Shown here piece after piece: positions 8,020-17,464 of a DNA stretch of 64,000 nt; position 1 is the stretch's first letter, and every line of letters begins with the position of its first letter. The notes beneath the pieces were generated by a model. The model saw only the letters and a list, made by a program, of their open reading frames with translations, was not told where the DNA came from and did not search any database. The position numbers and the translations under genes are program-made. The stretch spans positions 117,366 through 181,365 of the forward strand of contig NZ_JAESVD010000011.1 of the NCBI RefSeq assembly GCF_016765635.1. Reading direction: 5' to 3'. The stretch is from Shewanella schlegeliana (lineage in GTDB: Bacteria; Pseudomonadota; Gammaproteobacteria; Enterobacterales; Shewanellaceae).

Positions 8020-9525
8020 ATGACCCAAGCCATATTGCAGTTACAAGCCATTGAAAAGTCTTTCCCTGGGGTTAAAGCCTTAGACAAAGCCTGCTTAAAC
8101 GTTTACCCAGGCCAAGTGATGGCATTGATGGGCGAAAACGGAGCGGGTAAGTCCACCTTAATGAAAGTGCTCACCGGGATCTACTCGTTAGATGAAGGCC
8201 AGATTATCTATCAAGGTGAAACGCGTACTTTTAACGGCCCCCGTGATTCACAAGCCGCTGGTATTAGCATTATCCATCAGGAGCTCAATCTATTACCTGA
8301 GCTCACCATCGCTGAAAATATCTTTCTTGGTCGTGAGATCACATCCGCCTTTGGCCGCATTCTTTGGGATGAGATGAATGCCCAAGCTGCGGCGCTGTTG
8401 GCCCGCTTAGCCATAAGTCATGCGCCGCAAACCCGAGTGGGTGATTTGAGTTTAGGCGAGCAGCAGATGGTTGAAATAGCCAAGGCTATCTCCTTTGACT
8501 CTAAAGTTATCATCATGGATGAACCGACCGACGCGCTAACCGATGTTGAAACTCAGTCGCTATTTAAGGTGATTAATGAGCTGCGTGCACAGGGCTGTGG
8601 CATCGTCTATATCTCCCATCGCATGCAAGAGATCTTTACTATTTGTGACGCGGTAACAGTATTGCGTGATGGCGGCTTCATCCACGAATGCGCTATTGCT
8701 GATATTGATGAAGACCGCCTCATTGAGCGCATGGTTGGCCGCAAACTGGCCGATCAATATCCGCGTATCGTCAATACACATCAGGGCTGTAGACTCGCGG
8801 TTAGCGAGCTATCTGGACTTGGGGTTAATAATGTCAGCTTTAATCTTAACAAGGGCGAGATCTTAGGTTTCTCAGGCTTGATGGGCGCAGGCCGTACCGA
8901 GTTGATGAAAATCATCTTTGGCGCAAGCGCTAAAACTCATGGAGAGATTAACCTTAACGGTAATCTCATCAGGCTTAACAGCCCTCAGCAAGCGTTAGAT
9001 GCAGGCATCGCTTATATTTCTGAAGACCGTAAGGGTGACGGCTTACTGCTGGAACTGTCGGTTAAAGAAAACATGTCTATTTGTGCACTCTCAAAACTTA
9101 GCAGCGGGCTACAACTGCGTCATCAAGATGAGATTGCTGAAGTCGATCAGTTTATTGGTGCGTTTAATATCAAGACCCCGAGTCGTGATGCACGCATCGG
9201 TAACTTGTCGGGCGGTAATCAACAGAAAGTAGCCATTGCCAAAGGCTTAATGACACAACCTCAGGTGCTGATCTTAGATGAGCCAACTCGTGGCGTGGAT
9301 GTCGGGGCGAAAAAAGAGATCTACGATCTTATCAACCGTTTTAAAGCTCAGGGTATGAGCATCATTTTAGTGTCATCGGATATGCCGGAGTTAATGGGCA
9401 TGTCGGATCGTATTTTAGTTATGCATCAAGGCCAGATCACTGGGGAATTCGATGCCGCCCAGGCAGAACAAGAAACCATTCTTGCTTGTGCAGTCGGTAA
9501 AACATTAAACAAGGATATTGCATGA
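8020..9525 (+). CDS. rbsA: Ribose ABC transporter ATP-binding protein RbsA
   Basis: The 501-residue protein has two fused nucleotide-binding domains, as usual for sugar importers of this class. The first has Walker A GENGAGKST, signature LSLGEQQMVEIAKA and Walker B IIMDEPTD. The second has a degenerate Walker A (GLMGAGRTE), signature LSGGNQQKVAIAKG and Walker B LILDEPTRGVDVG, the standard RbsA asymmetry. Its stop overlaps the rbsC start by four bases (ATGA), which couples their translation. Confidence 0.95.
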   Translation: MTQAILQLQAIEKSFPGVKALDKACLNVYPGQVMALMGENGAGKSTLMKVLTGIYSLDEGQIIYQGETRTFNGPRDSQAAGISIIHQELNLLPELTIAENIFLGREITSAFGRILWDEMNAQAAALLARLAISHAPQTRVGDLSLGEQQMVEIAKAISFDSKVIIMDEPTDALTDVETQSLFKVINELRAQGCGIVYISHRMQEIFTICDAVTVLRDGGFIHECAIADIDEDRLIERMVGRKLADQYPRIVNTHQGCRLAVSELSGLGVNNVSFNLNKGEILGFSGLMGAGRTELMKIIFGASAKTHGEINLNGNLIRLNSPQQALDAGIAYISEDRKGDGLLLELSVKENMSICALSKLSSGLQLRHQDEIAEVDQFIGAFNIKTPSRDARIGNLSGGNQQKVAIAKGLMTQPQVLILDEPTRGVDVGAKKEIYDLINRFKAQGMSIILVSSDMPELMGMSDRILVMHQGQITGEFDAAQAEQETILACAVGKTLNKDIA

Positions 9526-10496
9526 GCCAGTCAATTACAGCGCAGCCATTTTACAAGCGTATTAACAAAGCTTGGTTGATTGAGCAGAAGTCGCTCATCG
9601 CCCTAATGTGTCTGATTTTCGTCGTGTCACTGTTGAGCCCTAACTTCTTAACCGTCGATAACTTACTGAATATTTTACGCCAAACCTCAATTAACGCGAT
9701 TATTGCCGTCGGTATGACCATCGTTATCCTAACTGCAGGTATCGACTTAAGCGTGGGTTCGGTTTTGGCCTTAAGCGGTGCGATTGTGGCGACCTTAATC
9801 GGTATGGATGTGCCAGTTATCGTAGCCTTGCCGGTAGCGCTGATTGCTGGCGCGGCATTAGGTGCGATTAGCGGCATTATTGTCGCTAAGGGCAAGGTAC
9901 AGGCCTTTATCGCCACGCTTGTGACCATGACACTGCTGCGCGGTGTGACCATGGTGTACACCGATGGCCGCCCTGTGCCTACAGGCTTTAGCGAAACTGC
10001 CGATAGCTTTACTTGGTTAGGCACTGGCTACCTGCTGGGTATTCCTGTGCCAGTGTGGTTGATGGCGATAGTGTTTATTGGCGCTTGGTATCTGCTGAAT
10101 CATACTCGCTTTGGCCGTTACATTTACGCTGTTGGGGGGAATGAGTCTGCGGCTCGTCTATCGGGAATTGCGGTAGATAAAGTCAAGATCGCGGCTTACG
10201 CCATCTGTGGTTCAATGGCAGCTTTGGCGGGGATTATCGTCACCGCACGTCTGTCTTCGGCGCAGCCAACGGCAGGTATGGGCTACGAGCTCGATGCGAT
10301 TGCTGCCGTGGTCCTAGGCGGCACCAGCTTAATGGGCGGTAAGGGGCGCATCATGGGTACCTTAATTGGCGCACTAATTATCGGCTTCTTAAATAACGCG
10401 TTAAACCTGCTGGATGTGTCGTCTTATTACCAGATGATTGCCAAAGCCAGCGTTATCTTGCTAGCGGTACTTATCGACACTAAGCAAAAAGCGTAA
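9522..10496 (+). CDS. rbsC: Ribose ABC transporter permease RbsC
   Basis: This 324-residue integral membrane protein of the BPD_transp_2 family forms the channel for ribose. The family motif with GGxESAARLSGI and the later LGGTSLMGGKGRIMGTLIGA are both present. It overlaps rbsA by four bases. A hairpin with a short T-run lies just after its stop codon, so expression of rbsB may be set apart from that of rbsDAC. Confidence 0.95.
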   Translation: MSQSITAQPFYKRINKAWLIEQKSLIALMCLIFVVSLLSPNFLTVDNLLNILRQTSINAIIAVGMTIVILTAGIDLSVGSVLALSGAIVATLIGMDVPVIVALPVALIAGAALGAISGIIVAKGKVQAFIATLVTMTLLRGVTMVYTDGRPVPTGFSETADSFTWLGTGYLLGIPVPVWLMAIVFIGAWYLLNHTRFGRYIYAVGGNESAARLSGIAVDKVKIAAYAICGSMAALAGIIVTARLSSAQPTAGMGYELDAIAAVVLGGTSLMGGKGRIMGTLIGALIIGFLNNALNLLDVSSYYQMIAKASVILLAVLIDTKQKA

Positions 10497-10507
10497 TTTC
10501 TGATCAT

Positions 10508-10533
10508 CAGGGGCGTTTATCGCCTCTGCTTTT
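10508..10533 (+). terminator. Hairpin between rbsC and rbsB (partial terminator or mRNA stabiliser)
   Basis: CAGGGGCG at 10508-10515 pairs with CGCCTCTG at 10521-10528 (eight pairs, one G-U) across a five-base loop and is followed by CTTTT. The stem is short and the T-run weak, so it more likely adjusts the ratio of rbsB to rbsDAC than ends the transcript. Confidence 0.45.
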
Positions 10534-10595
10534 GTTCTGAAAGTTCTTATCATTTAGAGCCTACTATCATAAAGGCTGGATATTGAAAGGCGATT

Positions 10596-11495
10596 ATGAA
10601 GCAACCTATTAACAAGAAAGCGTCAGTGATGTTAGCGGCAGCGCTACTGCCGAGTCTGGTATCCTTTAGCGCTAGTGCCCAAGACGCCATCGCTATCGTG
10701 CTGTCGACGATGAATAACCCCTTCTTCGTTACTATGAAAGATGGCGCAGAAGCCAAGGCCAAAGAGCTTGGCTATAAGCTGATTGCTCTGGACTCGCAAA
10801 ACGACCCTAGCAAGGAGCTGGCTAACGTTGAAGATTTGACGATGCGCGGCGTTAAGGCGATTTTGATTAACCCGACCGATGCATTAGCGGTGACCAATGC
10901 TATCCGCACCGCTAACCGGGCTAATATCCCAGTGCTGACACTAGACAGAACTGCAGAACGTGGCGACATCGTTAGTCATATTGCCTCCGATAATATCGCG
11001 GGTGGTGAGCTAGCTGGGCAGTTTATTGCACAGCAGTTGGGCGCGAATGCCAAGGTTATCCAGCTTGAGGGTATCGCTGGTACCTCTGCCGCCCGTGAGC
11101 GTGGTGAAGGCTTTAGTAATGCGGTTAATGCTCATGGCTTAAACATGCTATCGAGTCAGCCTGCAGATTTTGATCGCTCAAAGGGCCTAAACGTGATGGA
11201 AAATATGTTGGCCGCCAACGGCGATGTGCAAGCGGTATTTGCCCAGAATGATGAGATGGCCCTAGGCGCCCTACGTGCCATTGAAGCGGCGGGCAAAGAC
11301 GTCATGGTGATTGGATTTGATGGTACCGATGAAGGGATTGCCGCCGTTAGACGCCAGCAGTTATCGGCGACAATTGCCCAGCAACCTGAGCTGCTCGGTG
11401 CAACGGCGATTGCTACAGCGGATAGAATATTAAAAGGCCAAGTCGTTGAAAAATCAATTCCTGTTGCGTTAAAAATCATTACTCAAACACAGTAA
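10596..11495 (+). CDS. rbsB: Periplasmic D-ribose-binding protein RbsB
   Basis: This is the substrate-binding component of the ribose importer. A signal peptide of 28 residues ends in SASA before Gln-Asp. The mature protein shows the sugar-binding family pattern of type 1 periplasmic proteins, with TMNNPFFVTMKDGA near its start and later FAQNDEMALGA and VIGFDGTDEG. The length of 299 residues matches the family. It lies 99 bp behind rbsC with a hairpin between. Confidence 0.95.
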   Translation: MKQPINKKASVMLAAALLPSLVSFSASAQDAIAIVLSTMNNPFFVTMKDGAEAKAKELGYKLIALDSQNDPSKELANVEDLTMRGVKAILINPTDALAVTNAIRTANRANIPVLTLDRTAERGDIVSHIASDNIAGGELAGQFIAQQLGANAKVIQLEGIAGTSAARERGEGFSNAVNAHGLNMLSSQPADFDRSKGLNVMENMLAANGDVQAVFAQNDEMALGALRAIEAAGKDVMVIGFDGTDEGIAAVRRQQLSATIAQQPELLGATAIATADRILKGQVVEKSIPVALKIITQTQ

Positions 11496-11623
11496 TCTTA
11501 CTGATAATTTGTCACACTAGCATGCTACGCCCATTGAGCTAGCATCATTGGCGTATTTTCCCTCTGAGCCCAACATCATTGCGAGCTGGGTATTTGCTAC
11601 AGAGGTCATCGAGGAAAATGTAA

Positions 11624-12541
11624 ATGTCTCAGTTAATCGTTTTAGGCAGTGTGAATGCCGACCATGTACTTCAAGTGCCATCTTTTCCACGTCCAGGGGA
11701 AACCTTGCATGGGAATAACTATCAGGTCATTCCAGGTGGTAAAGGGGCTAATCAGGCTGTAGCCGCTGCCCGTCTTGGTGCCGATATTGGTTTTATCGCT
11801 TGTGTGGGTGATGACAGTTTTGGTCAAAATATTCGCCAGACTTTTGCTCAGGACGGTATGGATATTTCAGCCGTGCATATGGTGACAAATACGCCAACGG
11901 GTATTGCGATGATCCAAGTGAGCGATAGCGGCGAAAACAGTATCTGTATTGCTGCCGCCGCCAATAATGGGTTAACCACTGAGATTGTTGAGCAGCACGG
12001 TGAGAAAATCGAGCAAGCCAAATACTTGTTGATGCAGTTAGAGACTCCGCTTGCGGGTATTGAGCTTGCTGCCAGCATTGCTAAAGCCCAAGGAACTCAG
12101 GTGGTATTAAATCCAGCACCTGCACGTAGCCTACCGGATACGCTTCTTGCTATGGTTGATATCATTACCCCTAATGAGACCGAAGCCGAAGTGTTATCGG
12201 GCGTTGCAGTGACTGATGCAGCCAGCGCCGCAAAAGCCGCTCAAGCGCTACATGACAAAGGCATCGCAACTGTGATGATCACCCTAGGCTCGAAAGGCGT
12301 TTATTTGAGTGAGCAAGGGACTGGCAAAATCATTCCAGGCTTTAAGGTGCAAGCGACCGATACCACGGCTGCTGGTGATACCTTTAACGGCGCATTTGTG
12401 ACGGCGCTACTGGAAGGCCAAACAATGGATGACGCGATCGTCTTTGCCCATGGCGCAGCGGCGATTTCGGTGACCCGTTTTGGCGCGCAGACTTCAATTC
12501 CATCACGGGATGAAGTTGAGCACTTTATCGCAACTAACTAA
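11624..12541 (+). CDS. rbsK: Ribokinase RbsK
   Basis: The 305-residue PfkB-family kinase phosphorylates ribose to ribose 5-phosphate. It shows the N-terminal PGGKGANQAVAAARLG motif (PfkB signature 1) and the C-terminal DTTAAGDTFNGAF motif, whose Asp is the catalytic base next to the anion hole. It is separated from rbsB by 128 bp and followed by rbsR, the standard rbsBKR order. Confidence 0.95.
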   Translation: MSQLIVLGSVNADHVLQVPSFPRPGETLHGNNYQVIPGGKGANQAVAAARLGADIGFIACVGDDSFGQNIRQTFAQDGMDISAVHMVTNTPTGIAMIQVSDSGENSICIAAAANNGLTTEIVEQHGEKIEQAKYLLMQLETPLAGIELAASIAKAQGTQVVLNPAPARSLPDTLLAMVDIITPNETEAEVLSGVAVTDAASAAKAAQALHDKGIATVMITLGSKGVYLSEQGTGKIIPGFKVQATDTTAAGDTFNGAFVTALLEGQTMDDAIVFAHGAAAISVTRFGAQTSIPSRDEVEHFIATN

Positions 12542-12599
12542 TTTGCGATTGAATTTTAATAGTAATTAAGACTGTTATTCAGATAGGAAGTTAACCCCC

Positions 12600-13604
12600 A
12601 TGGCCACCATGAAAGATGTTGCCAAACTTGCCAGTGTATCCACATCTACGGTGAGTCATGTGATGAATGGTACCCGTTTTGTGAGTGAGGATATTGCAAA
12701 GCGGGTGCAAGCGGCTGCGCAGCAACTCAATTATCACGGTCCTTCTGCGGTGGCCCGCAGCCTTAAACAGAACCGCACCAAAACCATCGGCATGTTGGTG
12801 ACCACCTCGACTAACCCATTCTATGCTGAGGTAGTTCGCAGTGTAGAGCAGGCGTGTTATCAGCAGGGATATAACCTGATCCTGTGTAATACCGAGGGTG
12901 ATGCTCGGCGTCTTAAGCGTTCGTTAACCACCTTAATTGAGCGTCGAGTCGACGGTTTAATCATGATGTGCGCCATGTTAGAAGGCGAGGATGCGTTGAT
13001 CTATCGCCGTTTAGACTCACTCCCGGTAGTGGTGATGGACTGGGGACCGGTGGCATTTCCTTGTGACAAAATTCAAGGCCATTCACGCCAAGGCGGTGTG
13101 CTCGCGACTCAATATTTAATCGATAATGGTCATACCAAAATCGGTTGTATCACCGGGCCGCGTAATCGCCAGCAGGCCGATCTACGCTATCAAGGTTTTG
13201 TCGATGCGATGCAAGCGGCTAACTTGCCGATTAACCCCGATTGGGTGGTGGAAGGCAACTTTGAAACTGAAGGCGGCAAGGCGGCGTTTGCTAAGCTGCA
13301 AGCGGCTGGCGAGTTACCGAGCGCGTTATTTGTGTGTAATGACATGATGGCCATTGGCGTATTACATGAGGCGCAGCGCACTGGGGTGCAGATCCCCGAG
13401 CAGTTATCGGTTATCGGTTACGACAATATTCAGCTAGCAAAATATATGACGCCAGCATTAACCAGTATCCATCAGTCAAAGGCGCGTTTAGGCGCGGCTG
13501 CGGTCAATGCCTTGATTGCGCGTTTGCAAGATCCAAACCTGCCACAACAATTTATGGATATTGAACCCAGAGTGACAGAGCGAGCCAGCGTCAGTAAAAA
13601 ATAA
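12600..13604 (+). CDS. rbsR: Ribose operon repressor RbsR (LacI family)
   Basis: The 334-residue protein has a LacI-type helix-turn-helix at residues 4-24 (MKDVAKLASVSTSTVSHVMNG), a hinge helix, and a periplasmic-binding-protein-like effector domain. It closes the operon it should repress, and the operators at 7472 and 7505 have the central CG of this family. A strong terminator follows 10 bp after the stop. In E. coli ribose releases the repressor; the same is expected here. Confidence 0.93.
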   Translation: MATMKDVAKLASVSTSTVSHVMNGTRFVSEDIAKRVQAAAQQLNYHGPSAVARSLKQNRTKTIGMLVTTSTNPFYAEVVRSVEQACYQQGYNLILCNTEGDARRLKRSLTTLIERRVDGLIMMCAMLEGEDALIYRRLDSLPVVVMDWGPVAFPCDKIQGHSRQGGVLATQYLIDNGHTKIGCITGPRNRQQADLRYQGFVDAMQAANLPINPDWVVEGNFETEGGKAAFAKLQAAGELPSALFVCNDMMAIGVLHEAQRTGVQIPEQLSVIGYDNIQLAKYMTPALTSIHQSKARLGAAAVNALIARLQDPNLPQQFMDIEPRVTERASVSKK

Positions 13605-13613
13605 AGCCAATAA

Positions 13614-13647
13614 AAAAAGCGAATGAATTAGGTTTCATTCGCTTTTT
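13614..13647. terminator. Bidirectional terminator between rbsR and fre
   Basis: AAAAAGCGAATGAA at 13614-13627 pairs perfectly with TTCATTCGCTTTTT at 13634-13647. The A-run on one side and T-run on the other make it active on both strands, ending rbs on the plus strand and ubiD-fre on the minus strand. Confidence 0.85.
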
Positions 13648-13673
13648 CTCAATGGGCTGATTAAATCTGATTT

Positions 13674-14384
13674 TTACTTAATAAACGCGAATGCATCACC
13701 ATAGAGGTGATCTTCCTCTACGCCCATGGTTCGGAATAACTCACGTGCTGCGCCAACCATATCGAAACGTCCCGCAATATAGATGTCATAGCCAACTAGA
13801 CTGTCGAAATCATGCTGGATCTGCTCCAGTAGGTTAGCCTGCTTGCCTTTCCAGTCATCGGTCGCTTCCTCTATCACTGGGACAAAGTTCAGCCACGGGT
13901 GAGCATCATGCCACTCGCGGGCGATAGTCTCATAGTACATGGCATCTTGGTTACGACAGCCCCAGTACAGGGTAGTTTCAATCTCTTGGCCTAAAGCAAT
14001 TTTCTGCTCGACAATACTCTTGATATAGGAGAAACCTGTGCCGCCAGCAATCAATAGGCGAGGGCGCACGCTGTCTGCTCGTAGGTGAGCATCTCCACCT
14101 GGGACGTCGATCTCGATAGTGCTGCCAACAGCAAGACACTCTTTTAAGCGCTCAACAACTTGCATCGGATAGCTCTCGCTTACCGCTGCACCGATATGCA
14201 GTTCGATATGTTCGGCGTCAGGCGCCGAAGCGATAGAGAATGGGCGTTTGTCTTTCTCTCCCATTACGATGCAAAGGTACTGGCCCGCCTTAAAATCAAA
14301 AGCGGTGTTAGGCTTTAAAATTACCTGATATACAGCGTCATTAAACGGCGCAACTTTTTCGATAGTACAGCTTATTGTGTTCAT
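13674..14384 (-). CDS. fre: NAD(P)H-flavin reductase Fre
   Basis: The 236-residue protein belongs to the ferredoxin-NADP reductase superfamily. It shows the flavin-binding motif RPFSIASAP (about residues 47-55) and the nicotinamide-binding motif GGTGFSYIKS (about 113-122). Fre reduces free flavins for other enzymes, and the ubiD-fre pair is a common gammaproteobacterial arrangement. UbiD needs prenylated FMN, so nearby flavin reduction makes sense. It lies 104 bp downstream of ubiD on the same strand. Confidence 0.92.
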   Translation of the reverse strand: MNTISCTIEKVAPFNDAVYQVILKPNTAFDFKAGQYLCIVMGEKDKRPFSIASAPDAEHIELHIGAAVSESYPMQVVERLKECLAVGSTIEIDVPGGDAHLRADSVRPRLLIAGGTGFSYIKSIVEQKIALGQEIETTLYWGCRNQDAMYYETIAREWHDAHPWLNFVPVIEEATDDWKGKQANLLEQIQHDFDSLVGYDIYIAGRFDMVGAARELFRTMGVEEDHLYGDAFAFIK

Positions 14385-14488
14385 CTTTAGTCCTTGATGT
14401 GCTTCTCTTTGGAAGCTTATTCACTATTAATCTTTTAGCCTGCTAAGCAGGCTATACCGAGCTTAGCTAATTTTTAGCCCTTTATTCT

Positions 14489-15970
14489 CTATAGGGTCGG
14501 CGCGTCATCTATGCCTAGATCATCCCAGATGGCATCGACTTTTTGCTTAACGGCTTCATCCATCACGATAGGGGTGCCCCATTCGCGATCGGTCTCGCCT
14601 TCCCACTTGTTGGTGGCGTCCATTCCCATCTTAGAGCCAAGACCGGCGATAGGTGAGGCAAAGTCGAGATAATCGATAGGGGTGTTTTCTATCATCACAG
14701 TATCGCGTTTGGGATCCATGCGGGTGGTAATCGCCCAGATCACATCGTTCCAGTCGCGGCAATTCACATCTTCATCCACTATCACAATGAACTTAGTGTA
14801 CATAAACTGACGCAGGAACGACCACGCGCCCATCATCACCCGTTTGGCATGACCTGGGTATTGCTTACGAATTGAGATCACCGCCATACGGTAGGAGCAG
14901 CCCTCTGGCGGCAGGTAGAAGTCGACGATCTCTGGATACTGCTTGCGTAAAATAGGCACGAACACTTCGTTCAGTGCCACACCTAGCATGGCTGGCTCAT
15001 CTGGTGGACGGCCGGTGTAGGTGCTGTGGTAGATGGCATCTTTTCTGTGGGTGATGTGAGTCACCGTAAATACAGGGAAAGAATCGGTTTCGTTGTAGTA
15101 ACCTGTGTGGTCACCGTAGGGACCCTCTTCGGCCATCTCTTCGGGATCGATATAACCTTCTAAGATGATCTCGCTGGTGGCAGGGACTTCTAAGTCACAG
15201 CTGATGGCTTTGCAGACTTCGGTGCGCTCGCCTCTGAGTAGTCCGGCAAAGGCGTATTCGCTCATGGCGTCGGGAACCGGTGTTACTGCACCTAAGATGG
15301 TGACCGGATCCGCGCCCAGTGCAACCACTACAGGGTAGCGCTCACCAGGATGCTTCTCTTTAAAGTCTTTAAAGTCCAATGCGCCGCCGCGATGGTCGAG
15401 CCAGCGCATGATCAGCTTATCTCTGCCGAGTAGCTGCTGACGGTAAATTCCGAGGTTTTGGCGTTTCTGGCGTGGACCCTTGGTGATGGTCAGTCCCCAA
15501 GTTACTAGTGGCGCGACATCGCCCGGCCAACAGTGCTGAATTGGCAGCTTGGTCAAGTCGACCTCTTCGCCAGTTTTGACAACCTGTTGGCAAGGTGGAT
15601 TACGCACCGTTTTGGGAGGCATGTTTAAGGCTTGCTTAAACATAGGGATCTTAGCGATCGCATCTTTAAAGCCGCTAGGCGGCTCGGGCTCTTTTAGAAA
15701 AGCGAGCAGTTCACCCACATCGCGCAGTGCGATAGGATCTTCTTTACCTAATGCCATTGCCACCCGCTTTGGGGTACCAAAAAGGTTTGCCAGCACAGGC
15801 ATGTCGTTGCCGACAGGATTTTCGAATAACAGAGCTGGACCTTTAGCGCGCAATACACGATCGGCAATCTCTGTCATTTCCAAATGAGGATCGACGGGAT
15901 GACTAATACGCTTAAGCTCACCATTGGTTTCTAAGTGGTCTATAAAGCTGCGTAAATCCTTAAAACTCAT
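14489..15970 (-). CDS. ubiD: 4-hydroxy-3-polyprenylbenzoate decarboxylase UbiD
   Basis: UbiD removes the carboxyl group of the ubiquinone precursor using prenylated FMN. The length of 493 residues matches the E. coli enzyme. The protein begins with MSFKDLRSFIDHLE and contains the conserved segments GIYRQQLLGRDKLIMRW and PEEMAEEGPYGDHTGYYN, the latter carrying the catalytic Glu-Arg-Glu region of the family. The gene precedes fre on the minus strand. Confidence 0.95.
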   Translation of the reverse strand: MSFKDLRSFIDHLETNGELKRISHPVDPHLEMTEIADRVLRAKGPALLFENPVGNDMPVLANLFGTPKRVAMALGKEDPIALRDVGELLAFLKEPEPPSGFKDAIAKIPMFKQALNMPPKTVRNPPCQQVVKTGEEVDLTKLPIQHCWPGDVAPLVTWGLTITKGPRQKRQNLGIYRQQLLGRDKLIMRWLDHRGGALDFKDFKEKHPGERYPVVVALGADPVTILGAVTPVPDAMSEYAFAGLLRGERTEVCKAISCDLEVPATSEIILEGYIDPEEMAEEGPYGDHTGYYNETDSFPVFTVTHITHRKDAIYHSTYTGRPPDEPAMLGVALNEVFVPILRKQYPEIVDFYLPPEGCSYRMAVISIRKQYPGHAKRVMMGAWSFLRQFMYTKFIVIVDEDVNCRDWNDVIWAITTRMDPKRDTVMIENTPIDYLDFASPIAGLGSKMGMDATNKWEGETDREWGTPIVMDEAVKQKVDAIWDDLGIDDAPTL

Positions 15971-16187
15971 AGGGGAATTCTCATCGCTATAAACTGTGAT
16001 ATGGCGCGCACTATAGCATTATTCCAACGTGCGTTAAACGCTTGTTCATCAAAGCGTGGCATAGCAATTATTCAGTGAATACTGAACTGCTGTCTGTTGC
16101 CGAGGGAAGCGGGAGCCGACATTGGCGAATTGGGTTATTAAGCGTAAGATTAACTAACTGGTTATGACGAATTTATCGAGGATGATC

Positions 16188-16703
16188 ATGGATACTGTTA
16201 AATGGAGTCTGAGCTTCCTTCTAGTTTTTGCTGCATCGAGCGCTGCTGTCGAGCAACCGACTCAGTTTGCCCAGCAACAACACAGATACCTCTTTGCCAA
16301 TTTATCGGTGATCAGTAATGTGAGTGTCGGTGTTGGCTGGAGTAATCATGATTACCGTGACCCTTGGCGCTGGAATGTGGGGGTGTCTAATGGCTGGTAC
16401 GGTTACCCTTATGGAAGCCGCTATTATCGACCGGGCTATAACTGGCGTTGGGGCAATCCTTACCGTTATAACAGCCGTTATGTGTATCCTTATCGCTATA
16501 ATAGAACCGAATATAAACCGTCAAAACCTAAGGTTGTTGCGCCACCTGAACGGGCGACCACCAGTGTCAGCTACTCAACAGGACTGACGCGATTACCCGA
16601 TAATGCGCGGGTGATTCAAAGAGAGGGGCGCACCGTTTATGAGTGGCAGGGCGTGGAATATGTCTATGACTGGGATGCTAAGACCTATCGGAAAATAAAC
16701 TGA
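16188..16703 (+). CDS. Exported Tyr/Arg/Trp-rich protein of unknown function
   Basis: I do not recognise a named family with confidence. The frame is open from an ATG at 16164, but the ATG at 16188 is preferred because GAGG at 16178-16181 is correctly spaced and the product then begins directly with a signal peptide (MDTVKWSLSFLLVFAASSA). Residues about 45-110 are extremely rich in Tyr, Arg, Trp, Asn and Gly, with repeated YRY/YPY clusters. The C-terminal 40 residues form a small basic domain ending in V-E-Y-V-Y-D-W-D. It is probably periplasmic or outer-membrane associated. Confidence 0.7.
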   Translation: MDTVKWSLSFLLVFAASSAAVEQPTQFAQQQHRYLFANLSVISNVSVGVGWSNHDYRDPWRWNVGVSNGWYGYPYGSRYYRPGYNWRWGNPYRYNSRYVYPYRYNRTEYKPSKPKVVAPPERATTSVSYSTGLTRLPDNARVIQREGRTVYEWQGVEYVYDWDAKTYRKIN

Positions 16704-16832
16704 ATCTAGGCGTACCGCGCCATGTTATCGGTCAAATAATCTTGCTACTCTGGGGGAGAGCAAGTGATAAAACAGGGAAGAGTGTTTAATGGAAAGTTGC
16801 TTAATGGAACCTAGCTTAAGGGAAATAGCATA

Positions 16833-17423
16833 ATGAGTTGGATGGAGTTCACCATAGAACTGCTGGATAAGCTTGTCTGGCCTGCGGTGCTAGTGTTTGC
16901 CGTTATTACCTTAAAACGGCCTATTTCTAAGTTGATCCCCTTGGCTAAAAAGCTAAAGTTTAGAGAACTGGAAGTGGAGTTTGGCGAAGGACTAAAAGCG
17001 GTAACAGAGCAGGCTCAAGGGGTGTTCCCTGAGTTAAAAACCGACAAAAAGACCATGCTTATCGCCTCGGCCAGTCATCTGCCTAACTCTGCCATTATTG
17101 AGGCTTGGCAGCAGGTGGATTTGGCCGCCGAACGTTTGATCCAGTCCCACTGCGATAACATTGTCTTAGATAAAAATACCCGTTATAAGCATATTGAGAA
17201 TATCTTGATCAACGAAGCCTTGATCGATACTAAGCAGGGCAAGCTATTTAGTGAACTGCGCCAATTGCGTAATCGTGTCGCTCATGCGGTGGGGTATGAG
17301 GTGGGCAAGGCCGAAGCGATTCAATATATTGAGCTGTGTTTTAAGTTGATAGAGCACCTAAATGGGATAAACCCTTCAAGGGCTCGCCTCTGTGAAGTGG
17401 CAATTAAAGACGTTGCCAGTTAG
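16833..17423 (+). CDS. Membrane-anchored HEPN/DUF4145-like protein
   Basis: The 196-residue protein has one N-terminal membrane helix (about residues 10-24), a basic amphipathic linker, and a helical cytoplasmic domain. Near the C-terminus Arg146-Asn-Arg-Val-Ala-His151 gives the R-x4-H pattern of HEPN domains, within a context (ELRQLRNRVAHA) like that in DUF4145-type proteins. Many HEPN proteins are RNases, but some only bind. No partner nucleotidyltransferase lies next to it. The family link is an inference from the motif. Confidence 0.55.
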   Translation: MSWMEFTIELLDKLVWPAVLVFAVITLKRPISKLIPLAKKLKFRELEVEFGEGLKAVTEQAQGVFPELKTDKKTMLIASASHLPNSAIIEAWQQVDLAAERLIQSHCDNIVLDKNTRYKHIENILINEALIDTKQGKLFSELRQLRNRVAHAVGYEVGKAEAIQYIELCFKLIEHLNGINPSRARLCEVAIKDVAS

Positions 17424-17435
17424 TCGGCAACGTCT
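17407..17435. terminator. Inverted repeat overlapping the stop codon
   Basis: AAGACGTTGCC at 17407-17417 pairs perfectly with GGCAACGTCTT at 17425-17435, and the stop codon of the HEPN-like gene lies in the loop. It stands between two convergent genes and may end transcription in both directions, although the flanking T-run is short. Confidence 0.5.
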
Positions 17436-17464
17436 TCAATATGGTTTCAATAAACAGCTAAGTA

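Noticed and set aside
14436..14454. TAGCCTGC-TAA-GCAGGCTA inverted repeat between ubiD and fre
   Set aside because: It has no T-run on either side, and the two genes are expected to be co-transcribed, so I could not support a terminator.
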